DNA from: Macrothele yani
Lineage: Eukaryota; Arthropoda; Arachnida; Araneae; Macrothelidae
Length of the DNA: 64,000 nucleotides
Direction: 5' to 3'
NCBI GenBank assembly: GCA_039090855.1
Contig: CM076995.1
Location: 116,498,770-116,562,769, forward strand
The notes beneath the pieces are model-generated. The model did not search any database and was not told where the DNA came from. It was given only the letters and a program-made list of their open reading frames with translations. A program made the position numbers and the translations under genes. This document shows positions 12,425 through 23,348 of this stretch, piece after piece. Each line of letters begins with the position of its first letter. Positions within the stretch are counted from its first letter, which is position 1.

Positions 12425-12916
12425 TACATGAAATACATAGACAAAATTAGACATGTTGGGACGATAAGGAAATATCTATTTGTCGTTTTTGAGCGTTGCT
12501 CGTTTGGACCGCTGGTCTCATTCGCCACAAAACCTATCCTGAGGCTTCGACGTCCTATATCACTGATTTTTTTTTTTTTTTTGTCTGCCGGTACGTTTTG
12601 CTGCTTCAGGCACGCCATGTATCTTCCACTTATTCAGTGCATCCAAAACAGTTGACTTGGGTATATGTTTAAACGCCTTTCGGTTTCTCTTACGGACAAC
12701 CCACTAATACATATAACACCCAACAATCTTTCTTTTCTCAAAGTCAGTGCTCTCCCGCCGCGACATTTTTACTCAACCTCACAGTGCGATATGATCGCGG
12801 TCAGCTGCAGGCTTGTTTTTATACCGTTTGCAGCTGTACCGCGCATCTTAACAACGCAGCGGATCCGTTCATTTGTTTTTGAAGGGGTGTCCGGTGATTT
12901 TGGCCAATATAGAGTG
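12425..12916 (-). pseudogene. Tc1/mariner-type element, 5' end and transposase N-terminus
   Basis: On the minus strand, CACTCTATATTGGCCAAAAT begins at 12916 and looks like a terminal repeat start. An ATG at 12766-12764 opens MSRRESTDFEKRKIVGCYMY, then a TAG stop. The frame continues with RKRNRKAFKHIPKSTVLDAL and NKWKIHG. The pattern DFEK..IVG...(20-30)...PKSTV...L..WK is the paired helix-turn-helix DNA-binding start of Tc1-like transposases. The frame degrades after about 60 residues and no DDE catalytic part follows, so this is a 3'-truncated remnant with at least one stop. Confidence 0.7.
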
Positions 12917-13129
12917 TGGCTCTTATGACTTACTAATGTTTCAATTGTGGCCGTCATTCAGGGAGCATTATTTCGTTAAATCTTCTTTTACTCTGTTTTT
13001 TTTAAATACGGTCATTCTAAGATTAAAATAAAAATGATAAAAGACGAACGAAAACATATTATTAAAAATAAAAGGATTTGTTCTGGAAAATTTGGATTCG
13101 CTCAAACGGCCGCAGGTTCCCCATCCCTG

Positions 13130-13285
13130 ATCTAGCAGGTGACGGCCGCTTCGTGGACGACAGTGCTACTGTTCATCGCGCAAGATGTCTTCAGCTCTGG
13201 TTCAGTGAGCATGACAGCGACTTCCACCATCTTTCCTGGCCACCACAAAGCCCAAATCTGAACCCCCATTTAGAATGTAAGGGGC
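13130..13285 (+). pseudogene. Tc1-like transposase catalytic fragment
   Basis: The plus frame reads GRFVDDSATVHRARCLQLWF, then SEHDSDFHHLSWPPQSPNLN. These correspond to the second catalytic aspartate (V-D-D-N-A-x-x-H-R in intact relatives) and the W-P-P-Q-S-P-D-L-N-P segment that precedes the third catalytic acid. After NLNP the frame diverges, so the final E is lost. The fragment ends almost directly at R1 copy 2. About 50 codons survive; the rest of the element is missing. Confidence 0.8.
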
Positions 13286-13292
13286 ATGCTAG

Positions 13293-13994
13293 AACAAGTT
13301 AGTAAAATCATGCAATGCATTGATTTATGATACGCTTTCCAACATACCAGAAATTATTACTCAAGTTATGAGGATAATGGCTGTATAATAAATCTCGCTG
13401 TCCTGACCTATGACCCCATTTCAATGATATTCAACAGAACCGGTTCAGTATACCTCAGGAATAGCATACTAAAGGTTTGTCGCAATGGAAGCAGTTTTAC
13501 GCAAGTTATGAGAATAATGGCTGTGGAATAAATCTTGCTTTTGTGCAATGACCTTTGACCCCATTTCGTTGATATTCAACAGAACCGGTTCACTATACCT
13601 CCCGAACAACATAACGTTTTGTCGCAATGATGCACAAGGGCAATGGAATGGATCCCACTCCAGTGTCCTGACCTTTAACCCCATTTCGCCCATTTTCAAT
13701 AGGGTTCGTGCCCAGGTGGTTCCCTACCACATACTAAAATTTCATCAAAATCGAGCCATATTTACGCATGTTATGACGCAAAAGGCAATGGAATGGATCC
13801 CGCTCCTATGTCCTGACCTTTGACCCTGTTTTGCCCAGTTTCAATAGGGTTCGTCCCCAGGTGGTCCCCTACCACATATTAAAATTTTGTCGAAATCGAA
13901 CCATTTTCACGTGAGTTATCGTGCGGACGGACGGACGGACGGACAATGCTGGAGCATATACGTTTCTTCAACCTACGGTTGGAAAGCGTAAAAA
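13293..13994 (-). repeat. R1 composite satellite, copy 2 (inverted)
   Basis: In plus orientation the copy opens with ACAAGTTAGTAAAATCATGC and GATACGCTTTCCAACATACC, runs through about four units of roughly 140 bp, and closes with GGACGGACGGACGGAC (13925-13940) and CAACCTACGGTTGGAAAGCG. It is the reverse complement of the 3.7 kb copy. Both ends contain TACGCTTTCCAAC in mirrored orientation. Confidence 0.85.
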
Positions 13995-14077
13995 GGAGAT
14001 TCGGGAGCAAAGTCCTCATCTTTCAAATCTGAACCAGTTAAAGGACTGTCTAGTGAACTCCCGGTATGCTGTAGACC

Positions 14078-14808
14078 AGTGCTGAGCGGGCTCGGGCTGC
14101 ATAATACTTACTGGAGTTCGGGCTCGGGCTTTGGGAGAGGGAGATAATTTTCTTCCGTTTTCTTTTAATGTGATTTTGTATGATTTAGCACACGAGACTT
14201 TTTTACACTTAGTAGTTGTTAAATATAATTCTTCGGCAACTGGGTATAAATAGTTAGTGGGAACTCGGCAGGGCTATTCATACCGGGCTTGGGTAACAAA
14301 TTCCATAGGCCATGAATTACTGGATTTCTGCGAAGGAAAAGTTTCTTTGAGAACTACAGATAGTAGATAGCAAGTTGACGAAATTTTGTTCCCTACCTCA
14401 AAGGGGCAGCTCTATGCTAATTCTATTGAGCAAAGTGCGACGCAGATTGCTGTGCCTCCCGAAACATTTCAGGAAGAAATTAATTGTCAAAGGAACTATA
14501 GAAATAGATAGACATCCCTTCCCCACTCCGCAGTTGAGGAAGACATCGGTTAATTGCACGGGAAGGAAAGAGTGGAAGTCTGGAAGAGGAGATTTTTTTT
14601 TTTTTAATGCCTAAACAGGTTAATCATAGTTTTCTTGCTCGTTCGGGCCCGGACCCTCAACATACTTTATTCTTTGAAAATAAATAAGCCTAGCAAAAGG
14701 CATTTCTAAAACGCTGTACTGCGTTATCTCGCAATGTAAAATTCGGGCTTGGGCTGACATACTTTGGGCTCGGACGGTCTCAGACGCTTAAAATTGAGCC
14801 CGACTCTG
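14078..14808. mobile_element. Non-autonomous hAT element with 8-bp TSD
   Basis: The element starts CAGTGCTGAGCGGGCTCGGG and its other end, reverse complemented, reads CAGAGTCGGGCTCAATTTT, giving hAT-style CAG...GGGCTC ends. It is flanked by CTGTAGAC (14070-14077) and CTGTAGGC (14809-14816), a 7/8 match that fits the 8-bp duplication of hAT transposition. It is 731 bp long. A 79-codon frame inside shows no transposase motif. Movement in trans by a hAT transposase is inferred. Confidence 0.75.
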
Positions 14809-14816
14809 CTGTAGGC

Positions 14817-17165
14817 GTAAGTGCACTCCAACGGATTGCGGAATTTATACGAAACCGCATACGTGCTGTAATTAGGGCTTACGTGCTGTAACCCGGTATT
14901 GAATTAAAGTTTTTAATTCAATGGCCGTATATGTAGTATCGACTTCTGATTTTTGTCCAGCAGTGACTGGCTGCTGGAGAGGAAGATATCGTATTTTTAA
15001 TTTCTTCGACTTTCATGTTTTTCCATACTGCACGTATGTATGCTGCAATATTCAGTGTCAGTACTTTCAATTCAGCAATGTTGTTTTAAATGAAAAAGTG
15101 CGTATCAGTTCTAATGAAAAAGGACTAGGTAAAATTAACTTGCAGAGTAGACCCTCAAATTCTACAAATGCGATATGAATTCGAATTTGCTACTTCAACA
15201 TTTAATATCTTTATTAAATTTTTGTTGCTAATTACTTTTACTAGTTGTTATTAAAAAAATTAATTTGAATAATATTAAATGAAAGCATGTTAGAAAAATA
15301 TCGCATGCTAATAATATAAAGGTGTTTTTTTTTTCAAATACCCACCTGCTGTACTCCACCTATCTCGTAATTTTTCTATCAGGGTTCTTTATATAACCTA
15401 CTCCTCCATCCCTTCCACTCCCTACATTTGGCAACCTTCTGAAACACAGGTTGCCAAAATGTACAAGCTGTTCGGGGGAAATAATGTGCTGTACAGTAAG
15501 AAAATCTTCAACGAGAAGTAGCTGAATTTACATAAGAAAACAAACTCAAAAGGACGGTTAAATAGCGATACATATCAGAACTTGTTTGTCTCCTTTCTGG
15601 AATACGGAAATTTAAAATCTTTGTGTTACAGATTCTGTCTTTAAAATAAATGAGAGGAAAGACTGTGCTTTCTCATGTATTGATTTGCATGGGTTTTGTT
15701 TTTTAAGTTTTACCTGAAATTTGTCTTTAAATTTTTATCATATGGAGAAATTCGTCTTAAAAGTTTGAGCTGCCATATTTGTTACGGAGATTTAATTCTA
15801 GAATTTAGGCAAAGATATTAAATCTCATCTCGCAACTTTTGTTTCGCTTTAGTGCTCTTTTTCCTTTGTTTCCACAAAGCGTGAGAGAAATTTCGCTGTG
15901 TCACTCCTCTATGAAACATCGGAGACACGGTTTATTTAGAAACGCCAGTTTATCTCATTTTAGACTCTGCACCTTTGTATTTTGTAGGCGGATTAGTATT
16001 GTCGTGTTCGTTTGATCCTATGCCTTCTTGATTTCAAAACAGCCGACCGAAAGCGCAAGCCCTCTTAATTTTAACCTTGAGGCTTTGTTATACCGGCGTT
16101 TCTTTCCCATGGGGTTTAGTGGAGGCAAAGGGGATGAGTTTGGTGGAAACAAGGGGTGTGGGAGCTAAGAGTCACTTCGAGGATTTGTAAGCGAACGATC
16201 GCACGAGGGTAAGAAAGGCCTGACGTGTTGGGGAAGCACGTCTTGAGCTGACCGGGGGAATGCAGGTATTCTCCGCACCGCGAGGAAATGACCGCAAAAG
16301 GATTTAATGTGGGTTTTGAGAGGAGCGGGAACGAATGATAGGAAAAGCTGAACACAACCTTCTGGAATTAAGTAAAGAATAAACTGCTTTACAAGAGTTT
16401 TAAAAGGATTGCGAAAAAATTGCTACTTATAGCTATATTATTGTCTTCAAACACGCAAGACTTTGCAGTAACCACGTAACATACTTTTGCAATTTAACAA
16501 ATAACCGAGATGTCATGTTTCGGTGTTTTATGTAGTTTACATCCAGCTCAGTTAGTCGTCATCGCATTTCTTCTCACGAAAGAGTTATTTAAAATCTTAA
16601 AATGCGTCTAATCATTGTATATTTATACACACTAACGTGAGAGAGATCTCAAATTGTGTTTCTGTGGCCGGCAACTTTAAAATCTGTGACGTTCTTCCTA
16701 TTTAATCCTTCTAAGACGAATTGAGATACGCTAATAAAGGAAAGAGGAAACGCCTCCCCCTGTAGCTAGTTAAAGCGGCATTGATTGAAAAAATATAATA
16801 ATAACCCGTATGTTTTAGCAATTATCTCTTGCCTTTGAGAAGAAGGCCTCTAATTAGAGGCACTTAGTCGGTGTTTTATATGTCCAGCGGCGGGACCACA
16901 TTTCTACATGCCAAGGTCGAAAACAACCCTGTCCTTCCAGATTGCAGACATTCGGTTGATTAAAAGCAATTATATGTCTCAAACTGTTTCACCAGGAAGG
17001 GAGGTACCAGTTTATGTATGGAAGTATACTGTCTCGTCTCGCGCATCAAACGGGATTTACTGAATTTTATGGTTATCTGCATGAAGTTAATCTTAGCGAA
17101 GAATCAAAACGTATCCAGCCGGAGAGCTTCATTATTCCGACAAAAAGTGAAATTTGTTCCGTTTT
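14817..17165. other. No recognisable gene; contains one diverged repeat
   Basis: The segment at about 15690-15940 is matched in inverted orientation at about 34200-34450 (entered separately). A 79-codon minus frame at 16116-16355 has no recognised domain. The remainder is AT-rich with T runs (15330) and no visible structure. Confidence 0.5.
15690..15940 (+). repeat. Diverged dispersed repeat, copy 1
   Basis: CTTTGTTTCCACAAAGCG, GAGAGAAATTTC, GTGTCACTCC and AAACATCGGAGACACGG occur in order. The inverse of each, with mismatches, appears at 34200-34450 (GAAATTTCTCTCACGCTTTG, AAACACCGGATG in reverse). The family is unknown and no termini were identified. Confidence 0.5.
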
Positions 17166-17465
17166 GCACTAAAAAAAGTTTTGTTAATTCATCAAAAAAA
17201 AAAAAAAATTATTGAATCAACCAAAAATGTTTGTCGATATGCAATCAATACAATTTACAAATGTATTTTGCTGAAAATTATTGTTGATTCTACAAAATTT
17301 ATTGTTATCATAACAAAACGTGTTTTGTTCACTTAACAAAAAATACCTAGTCGATTTTGGGGAATTTGTTTGATCCAACAAATATGTATTGTTATCGTGA
17401 TAAAATGGTTTGTTGCTGCAACCAAACATATTGTTATCGTGACCCAGTAATTTCTTGCTCTAAAA
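17166..17465 (+). repeat. Island of TTGTT/AACAA quasi-palindromes (left, pair with 20380-20522)
   Basis: After CACTAAAAAAAGTTTTGTTA come about eight degenerate quasi-palindromes of roughly 20-25 bp, for example ATTGTTGATTCTACAAAATT, ATTGTTATCATAACAAAACG, TTTTGTTCACTTAACAAAA, TTTGTTTGATCCAACAAATA and TTGTTGCTGCAACCAAACAT. The right partner ends GAAACAAACTTTTTTCTCAGTG in reverse sense. I infer terminal regions of one element of about 3.36 kb. Confidence 0.6.
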
Positions 17466-17634
17466 AAATCTAGAGATGTGTAGCTGGGCCACTTCGTCCC
17501 TAAACTTTTTTTCCAATGGCAACAATTTGCTGGTGCAGTAATTTTAGGCGGTGCCCTTCGACCCTGGGTGTCCGCCACATTTTTTTTCGTTATTTCGGTA
17601 GTGTCCGCCATTCTTTTTCCCTCGGCATCTGTCT

Positions 17635-17698
17635 CCTCCGCCGTATTTTAATTTTTCTCCGCCGTATTTTAATTTTTCTCCGCCGTATTTATTTTCTA
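17635..17698 (+). repeat. Three tandem 21-bp repeats
   Basis: CTCCGCCGTATTTTAATTTT repeats three times with a 21-bp period (phases near 17638, 17659 and 17680), the last copy incomplete. Preceding TGTCCGCCA phrases at 17569 and 17605 are related looser copies. Confidence 0.85.
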
Positions 17699-17845
17699 GT
17701 GGTGTTTAAATGAATTTGGACGGTGTTACGTCACGAGGAAATTTTTTCCAAGCCAGCGAAAAATCTCTCACCCGAGCGGATTCGAACCTGAGACCTTTTA
17801 GTTTAGGAGCTAAGCGTGCTAACCACTCGGCTATTTGTTTTTACG
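17695..17845 (-). repeat. tRNA-like SINE or tRNA pseudogene
   Basis: The minus strand reads TAGCCGAGTGGTTAGCACGC (box A region), then GGTTCGAATCC (box B) with tRNA-like spacing. The T-stem does not pair well (CTCAG with CGCTC), so a functional tRNA is unlikely. Flanking sequence probably is the SINE body. It sits inside the segment bracketed by the TTGTT islands. Confidence 0.6.
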
Positions 17846-18139
17846 AATAAATTCTTATCTCCGAATTCAGCATTTGAAGGTCAATTTATTACCTGGAATT
17901 TTCACGGACGATTTCTACTTGACATAACAATGTATTGACACTGTTTTGGTGTGTGTGTGTAACATGTTTCTAAATCAGATTTCTTTTTAAAATGTTTCCC
18001 TTAGTTTTTTGATGAAACAAATTATTGACATTTTTGGTTAAGCAAGAAAAAAAAAATCGTAATATTTTTCTTAACGTTCCTTATATGGTTCAGGGTTAAC
18101 TTTGGTTGCCGCACGAATTTTGAAACACCTTGTGTGTAT

Positions 18140-19856
18140 ATATATAAACAACCAAAGCCTAAAGATAGCAAAGGGACATCTCAGTAAGGGAAGAAAACAG
18201 ATTATGGCTCTGAGAAAAGAAGATGGTTCTATAACAAGAAATAGAGGCGAAAGTTTGACAAGAGTGAAAGATTTCTACTCCAAATTATATGAAAGGGATG
18301 ATGCATGTACTCCAGACATCATGAAAGGTACCAGAGTTCTTCCAGTCCTCCCAGCAGAAGTTGCTCATGCAATCAAGAACATGAAGCGGGGGAAAGCTCC
18401 AGGAGAAGATGGAATTACTATAGACATCATACAAGAAGCAAGTGGAGAAATTGAAACAGTACTCGCCCAAATTTTCACTCGATGCCTTAATGAAGGGAAG
18501 ATTCCTGAGGATTGGAACAATGCTACAATGATCCTGCTACATAAAAAAGGTGACATTGAGGATCTCAGGAACTACAGACCTATCAGCCTCCTATCAGTGG
18601 TTTATAAAATCTTCACTAAAGTTCTTTCACACCGCTTGAAGGTAACACTGGACATGGCTCAACCGAGAGAACAAGCTGGATTCAGGAGTGGCTACAGCAC
18701 AATAGATCATATCCACGTACTGAGAGAACTAATTGAAAGAGCGAGGGAATACGAACTTCCATTGTGCATGGCTTTTATCGATTATGAAAAAGCCTTTGAT
18801 TCGGTGAAACCATCAGCAGTTACCACGGCTCTGAAATAATGCGGTATTGAAGATGCATACATTAATATTATTAATAACATCTATGAAAATGCAAGTGCAA
18901 AGATTCGGCTGTTTGAAAATACAACACACATAAAAATTGGAAAGGGAGTGAGACAAGGTGACGCCATATCTCCGAAGCTCTTTAATGCCACATTGGAAGG
19001 TGTTTTTCAGTCGCTGAACTGGGAAAACAAAGGGATAAAGATTAATGGAGATTATCTAACCCACCTTCGTTTTGCTGATGACGTAGTCATTTTTGCAACT
19101 ACCCCATCAGAGCTGCAGAGTATGATCCAAGAACTTGCTGACAAGAGTAAAGAAGTGGGATTAAAAATGAACTTTCAGAAGACAAAAGTGATGTTCAATG
19201 CTTTACAAGAAATGAAGATTTATCGATTGATGGAGAAAAACTGGAGATAACAGATACGTATGTTTATCTTGGACAGCAGATATCAAGTGAGGGTCACATT
19301 GATAAAGAAATTAATCGGCGTACAAAACTTGCCTGGAGAGCTTTTGGAAGAAACAGCATAATTTTCAAGAGCAATATGCCATTATGTCTTAAAAGAAAAG
19401 TGTTTGATCAATGCATCCTTCCAGTGCTTACGTATGGTGCAGAGACGTGGACCTTAACTAAAAGAGACATACAAAGGCTGCAGACAACTCAAATAAGCAT
19501 GGAGAGGTGCATGCTTGGTATAACCAGGAGAGATAAGAAGAGGAACTCGTGGATCCGAAAAATGACGAGAGTGGAAGACATCATGATCAGAGTTAAATCC
19601 CTGAAATGGCAATGGGCTGGACATACTGCCAGAAGGACAGACCATAGATGGACAGCCGAAATTTTAGATTGGATTCCAAGGGACAGGAAAAGACCCAGAA
19701 GAAGACCACATAGGAGATGGGTGGATGAAATTCGTAAATATGCAGGAGTGACATGGAGGAGACTGGCACAAGACAGACCGTTGTGGAAGAAACTTGGGGA
19801 GACCTTCGTCCAGCAGTGGATTGATAATGGTTGACAATGATGATGATGATGATATA
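18140..19856 (+). mobile_element. 5'-truncated non-LTR retrotransposon, RTE type
   Basis: A reverse transcriptase spans three frames. The first (to 18839) has GKAPGEDGITIDIIQEASG, NYRPISLLSVVYKIFTKVLS, EQAGFRSGYSTIDHI and MAFIDYEKAFDSV. A single TAA (18837-18839) interrupts it and the same frame resumes with GVRQGDAISPKLF and LRFADDVVIFA, the catalytic F-A-D-D box. After one frameshift near 19213 comes YVYLGQQISSEGHIDKEI, LTYGAETWTLTKRDIQRLQ and RDRKRPRRRPHRRWVDEI, ending at a stop at 19832-19834. A (TGATGA)n tail and an AT repeat follow, as in RTE elements. The apurinic endonuclease that should precede the RT is missing, so the insertion is 5'-truncated. With one stop and one shift in about 560 codons it is fairly young but inactive. 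RTE assignment rests on motif style and the TGA-repeat tail. Confidence 0.85.
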
Positions 19857-20379
19857 TATATATATATAGCCTATACATGAAATCAAGCTCTATGCATAAA
19901 TTACAACTCTTATAATTACCTGATGTGGAAATTTTTATTTGCGATCAGAAACCGCAAGCCGTCATAAGAAATGTTTTATTATCAGAAATCTGGGTTTAAA
20001 TTTAATACGTGCCCCTGTGCATCTAATAAGATGCGGATTCTATCGTGTTCATTGTAATTATGAGTCTACAAAGTGAGGCCAAATTATCACTGAAATTCAC
20101 TGAATCCAACCAAAATAAAACGCAATAAACACTAGCATAAAAATACGTCAGAATTATTAAGATCTATTAGAAATTCTTACCTCTGAATGTCTCTATGAGT
20201 TTTTAACAGCTCTCAGTCTTCTAAAAATGCACTCACTTCGCAGTCAGCCATAATTCAAAACGAAATCGTTAGCGCAAAACGATATTTTTTTTGTCAGTAT
20301 TAGTCTGGTAGTGCCCGTATGGAGTAGCTAGTAATCACGTGCGCTTTGGCGTAAGGTCGATGCCACCTCTGTATAGTTG

Positions 20380-20522
20380 AATTAACAAAATATAGCCAGC
20401 GAAATAATTTTGTGTTGCCAACAAAACAGTTCCGATGGAGTTTGGCTACAGCAACAAAATAAATCGGGAAAACAGCTCAACAAAACTATTTTGTTGTTTC
20501 AAACAAACTTTTTTCTCAGTGT
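20380..20522 (-). repeat. Island of TTGTT/AACAA quasi-palindromes (right)
   Basis: GAATTAACAAAATATAGCC, TTTTGTGTTGCCAACAAAAC, GGCTACAGCAACAAAATAAA and ATTTTGTTGTTTCAAACAAA occur in sequence and end TTTTTTCTCAGTG at about 20522. In reverse complement the end reads CACTGAGAAAAAAGTTTGTT, close to CACTAAAAAAAGTTTTGTT at 17166. These are probably two ends of one element now holding a SINE and the RTE LINE. Confidence 0.6.
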
Positions 20523-20608
20523 GCTATTGCGAATGCTTTTTGTGAAGCTTTAAGAATGTTGGTAGCAGAAGATGGTAACAAGAGGACGTCTGGGATGATG
20601 ATCATATG

Positions 20609-20910
20609 TAGAGGATTTTAGGAAGGGAGTGCTGACCCCAGGTCTTAAACAACCCTTAGAAATAGGAAGCTAAGAGATTTGGGCTAGATTGCCCGATAGG
20701 AAAGTGACACGGAAGCGAAGTAGAAAGGGGGAGGAAGACGCCTTCATTTATTACCGGGTGGTCAGTACCCGGTGTCCGACGGCTAAACGTGCCCGTCCGA
20801 CGCACGGCGGATATTTAGTGGATCGAGCGTTCGTACCTGCCTGGGATCGAACCTAAGGTCCTTTCCGTTGCAGTCACGAACGTTGCCCACTAGGCCACCC
20901 GCGGCCCTAT
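20609..20910 (-). mobile_element. SINE B copy 1 with long TSD
   Basis: On the minus strand the head reads GGCCGCGGGTGGCCTAGTGG (box A) and AGGTTCGATCCC (box B), then a core CCGCCGTGCGTCGGACGGGC, and a body with CCCTTTCTACTTCGCTTCCG, GTTGTTTAAGACC and AAAATCCTCTA. It is flanked by GACGTCTGGGATGATGATCA (20585 on) and GACGTCTGGGAAATATCATA (20911 on), an imperfect TSD of about 22 bp that fixes both ends. The second copy at 26.5 kb shares the whole order. Confidence 0.85.
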
Positions 20911-20984
20911 GACGTCTGGGAAATATCATATGTCGCTTTTTATAAAATTTCAAGACAATGGCGATACCATGTCCGCAGGCAAGC

Positions 20985-22985
20985 GTTAATATGAATTTTT
21001 ACTTTTATCACGTCTTTTGTAAAAAAAGATCGTGCTTATGCTATCCATTTGTCCGTCCGTCTGTCTGTACCCACGATATCTCTGCAACATTAGTCCAATT
21101 TGAAAAATTCTTTTTGCATTGGGAAGCTTGAAATATGCGAATGATGATCCTTTATTTCGTTTGTTTTTTTTACGATGTACAATTTCGCCACTAGAGGGCG
21201 TAAATGCAGATAATGTCGAATTCAAAAATACGTTTTAATCCACATATTTGCTTCCTAAACATCCGATTGAAAAAATTCTTTTATCTTTCGATTCCATTTA
21301 TGTCGAAGAGTATTTTAGATATAGTTACTTTTTCAAATTACGCATAGATTTTCCGCTAGGGGGCGTAAAAGTAAATTACATTTTTCCCGATAACTCTTCT
21401 TCTAAAACTCCGATTTGAAAACTTTTTTCTTCGGCGGATACACCTCCTGATGGAAAATATTTTGCATATAATTTCAAATTTTTGGTAAAAAATACTTTGG
21501 CCACCAGGGGCGTAAGTGTTAATTTTTGCTTCTGACATATTTACCATAAAATCTGAGCTTCTAAAATGTCGATTGAAAAAACTATTTCGTTGACTGATGC
21601 CACTCACATCGATAAGCCTTTTCGGAATATTTTCTTCTTAAAATATTCCACAGTTTCTCCGCCAGGGGCGTAGATGTATATTTTATTTTCGTCAATATCT
21701 CTACGTCTAGAAGTCCGATTTGAAAAAAATTTTCTTTGTTGGATAGTGCTTTCCGTGTGACATGTTTTTCATATAATTTCAAAATTTTCAAGTAATTCAT
21801 AGACTTCGCGCTAGGCCGCCCCTGTGGCGCAGTGGTCTAAGCGATGGCCTCTGATCATTCGTCCGAACGGGGTCCGGGTTCGAATCCCGGTGAGGCATGG
21901 ATGTTGTGTTTGTCTTACGGCACTGGATCTCTCCCTTCCCTGGAACCAGTGACCCTAAATTAGGGACGGGCGACTGCTTATATAGCCCATTGAGTTGCTC
22001 ACGGTGGTCGTTAAATCTCCCATCAAAAAAAATAAAATAAAAAAAAACTTCCAGCTAGGGGGCGTAGAGATAAATTGCGTTTCCCCCTACATCTGCTTCT
22101 AAATCTCAGATTTGAAAAATTCTTTGTGCACCGGATACAGCTCCTGATGGTAAATCTTTTGCACATAATTTCTAATTTTTGTAAAAAAAATGGTTTGGCC
22201 ACCATGGGGCGTAAACCTTAATTTCCGCTTCTGATGTATTTGCAGCAAAATATGAGCTTCTGAAATCTCGATTGAAAAAAACGTCGTTTGTAGACCGATA
22301 GTACTCTCACGTCAACACACCTTTTAGGAACATTTTCTTCTTAAAATAATGCATGGGTTCTACGCTAGGGGCGTAGATGTATATCTTATTTTTGTCAATA
22401 TCTCTACTTCTAGGAGTCCGATTTGGAAAATTCCTTTTTTGTTGGATAGTGTTTCCGATGCGAAATGTTCTTCCTAAAAATTAAAAATTTTCAAGTAAAT
22501 TATAGACTTCCCGCTAGGGGGCACAAAGGCAAATTACGTTTTCTGCGTTATTTCTGCTTCTGAAACTCCGATTTGAAAACTTCTTCCTGTATCGCAGACA
22601 AGAACTGATGGAAAATATTTTTCACATAATTTCTAATGTTTTTTTTTTGGACCGATACGGCTCATATGGAAAATCCTTTTGAGAATACTTTCTTCCTAAA
22701 CTAATGCATGGTTTTCCCACCAGGGGACGTAAAGTCACATCTTATTTTTGTCGATATCTCTGTTTCTAAGAGTCCTATTTGAAAAATTCTTTCTGTGCTG
22801 GAGAGAGTTTACGGTGCGAAATGTTCCTCATATAAATTCATGTTTTTCTTAACGCAAAAGTCTGCAAGCAGAGGGCGTAAGCTCACGATTCCGTTTACAG
22901 CAATATCTGAGGGATTTAAAACCCGATTGAAAAACTTCTCTCTTCCGTCAGATACTATTGTTTTCCATACCGGTTCCATGGACTT
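20985..22985 (+). repeat. Tandem satellite array with CTCF-like words
   Basis: About ten units of roughly 145-205 bp follow a (GTCC)n header (21049-21068) and CCACGATATCTCTGC. Units alternate two types. Each has a TATCTCTACTTCTAAGAGTC-like phrase, then CGATTTGAAAAATTC, a variable middle, AATTTCAAATTTT, and a G-rich word. The words are CCACTAGAGGGCG (21188), CCGCTAGGGGGCG (21353), CCACCAGGGGCG (21501), CCGCCAGGGGCG (21659), CAGCTAGGGGGCG (22052), CCACCATGGGGCG (22198), TACGCTAGGGGCG (22361), CCGCTAGGGGGCAC (22511), CCACCAGGGGACG (22718) and GCAAGCAGAGGGCG (22864), most followed by TA. All are in the same orientation. SINE A interrupts the array at 21816-22046. No coding signal. Confidence 0.85.
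21816..22046 (+). mobile_element. SINE A copy 2 with 13-bp TSD
   Basis: A full copy: CCGCCCCTGTGGCGCAGTGG (box A), GGGTTCGAATCCCGG (box B with a paired T-stem), GGATGTTGTGTTTGTCTTAC, GAACCAGTGACCC, GGGACGGGCGACTGC, GAGTTGCTCACGGTGG and an A-rich tail. Flanks ACTTCGCGCTAGG (21803-21815) and ACTTCCAGCTAGG (22047-22059) match at 11 of 13 bases, consistent with target-primed insertion. The insertion split a CTCF-like word of the surrounding array. Confidence 0.9.
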
Positions 22986-23062
22986 TGAATAGCTTTGATA
23001 AATTGAATTTGCATCAGAACGGATTCAAAAGACGTGCTTATTACACCCGATAATTCCGTGTA

Positions 23063-23093
<31 letters not shown>

Positions 23094-23348
23094 TGTAGTC
23101 TGGTCTAGGATTCTTTTCAATCTGTCATTGTGTAGAAAATATAGAAATTTGCACAAATGTAAATTTTTCCCACCTAGCGGGATAGAAAAAAGTGGAAAAT
23201 GAGTATGCGTTTTTTGTACGGTGGAAAAAACAGCTTTCGTAATCGGATCTGCATGAAGTGTTTGTTTTTTTCTCGACGTTTAGACGAAGGGACAGTGAGA
23301 AATATAAACTGACAGAAGAGTGATACTTTTGTAATATGTACCGTTCTT
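22986..23348. other. No recognisable gene
   Basis: A run of about 28 T lies at 23067-23094. CCTAGCGGGATAGAAAAAAG near 23174 may be a last degenerate unit of the preceding array. Nothing else is evident. Confidence 0.5.

Noticed and set aside
19489..19878. 129-codon minus-strand frame
   Set aside because: Antisense shadow of the RTE reverse transcriptase and the TGA-repeat tail.
21838..21898. Possible functional tRNA gene
   Set aside because: Boxes A and B and a paired T-stem exist, but the same sequence recurs with a fixed non-tRNA body and A-rich tail; it is a SINE head.
20985..22985. Regularly spaced repeats considered as a CRISPR array
   Set aside because: Units are degenerate over their full length with no constant repeat separated by unique spacers, and the genome is eukaryotic.
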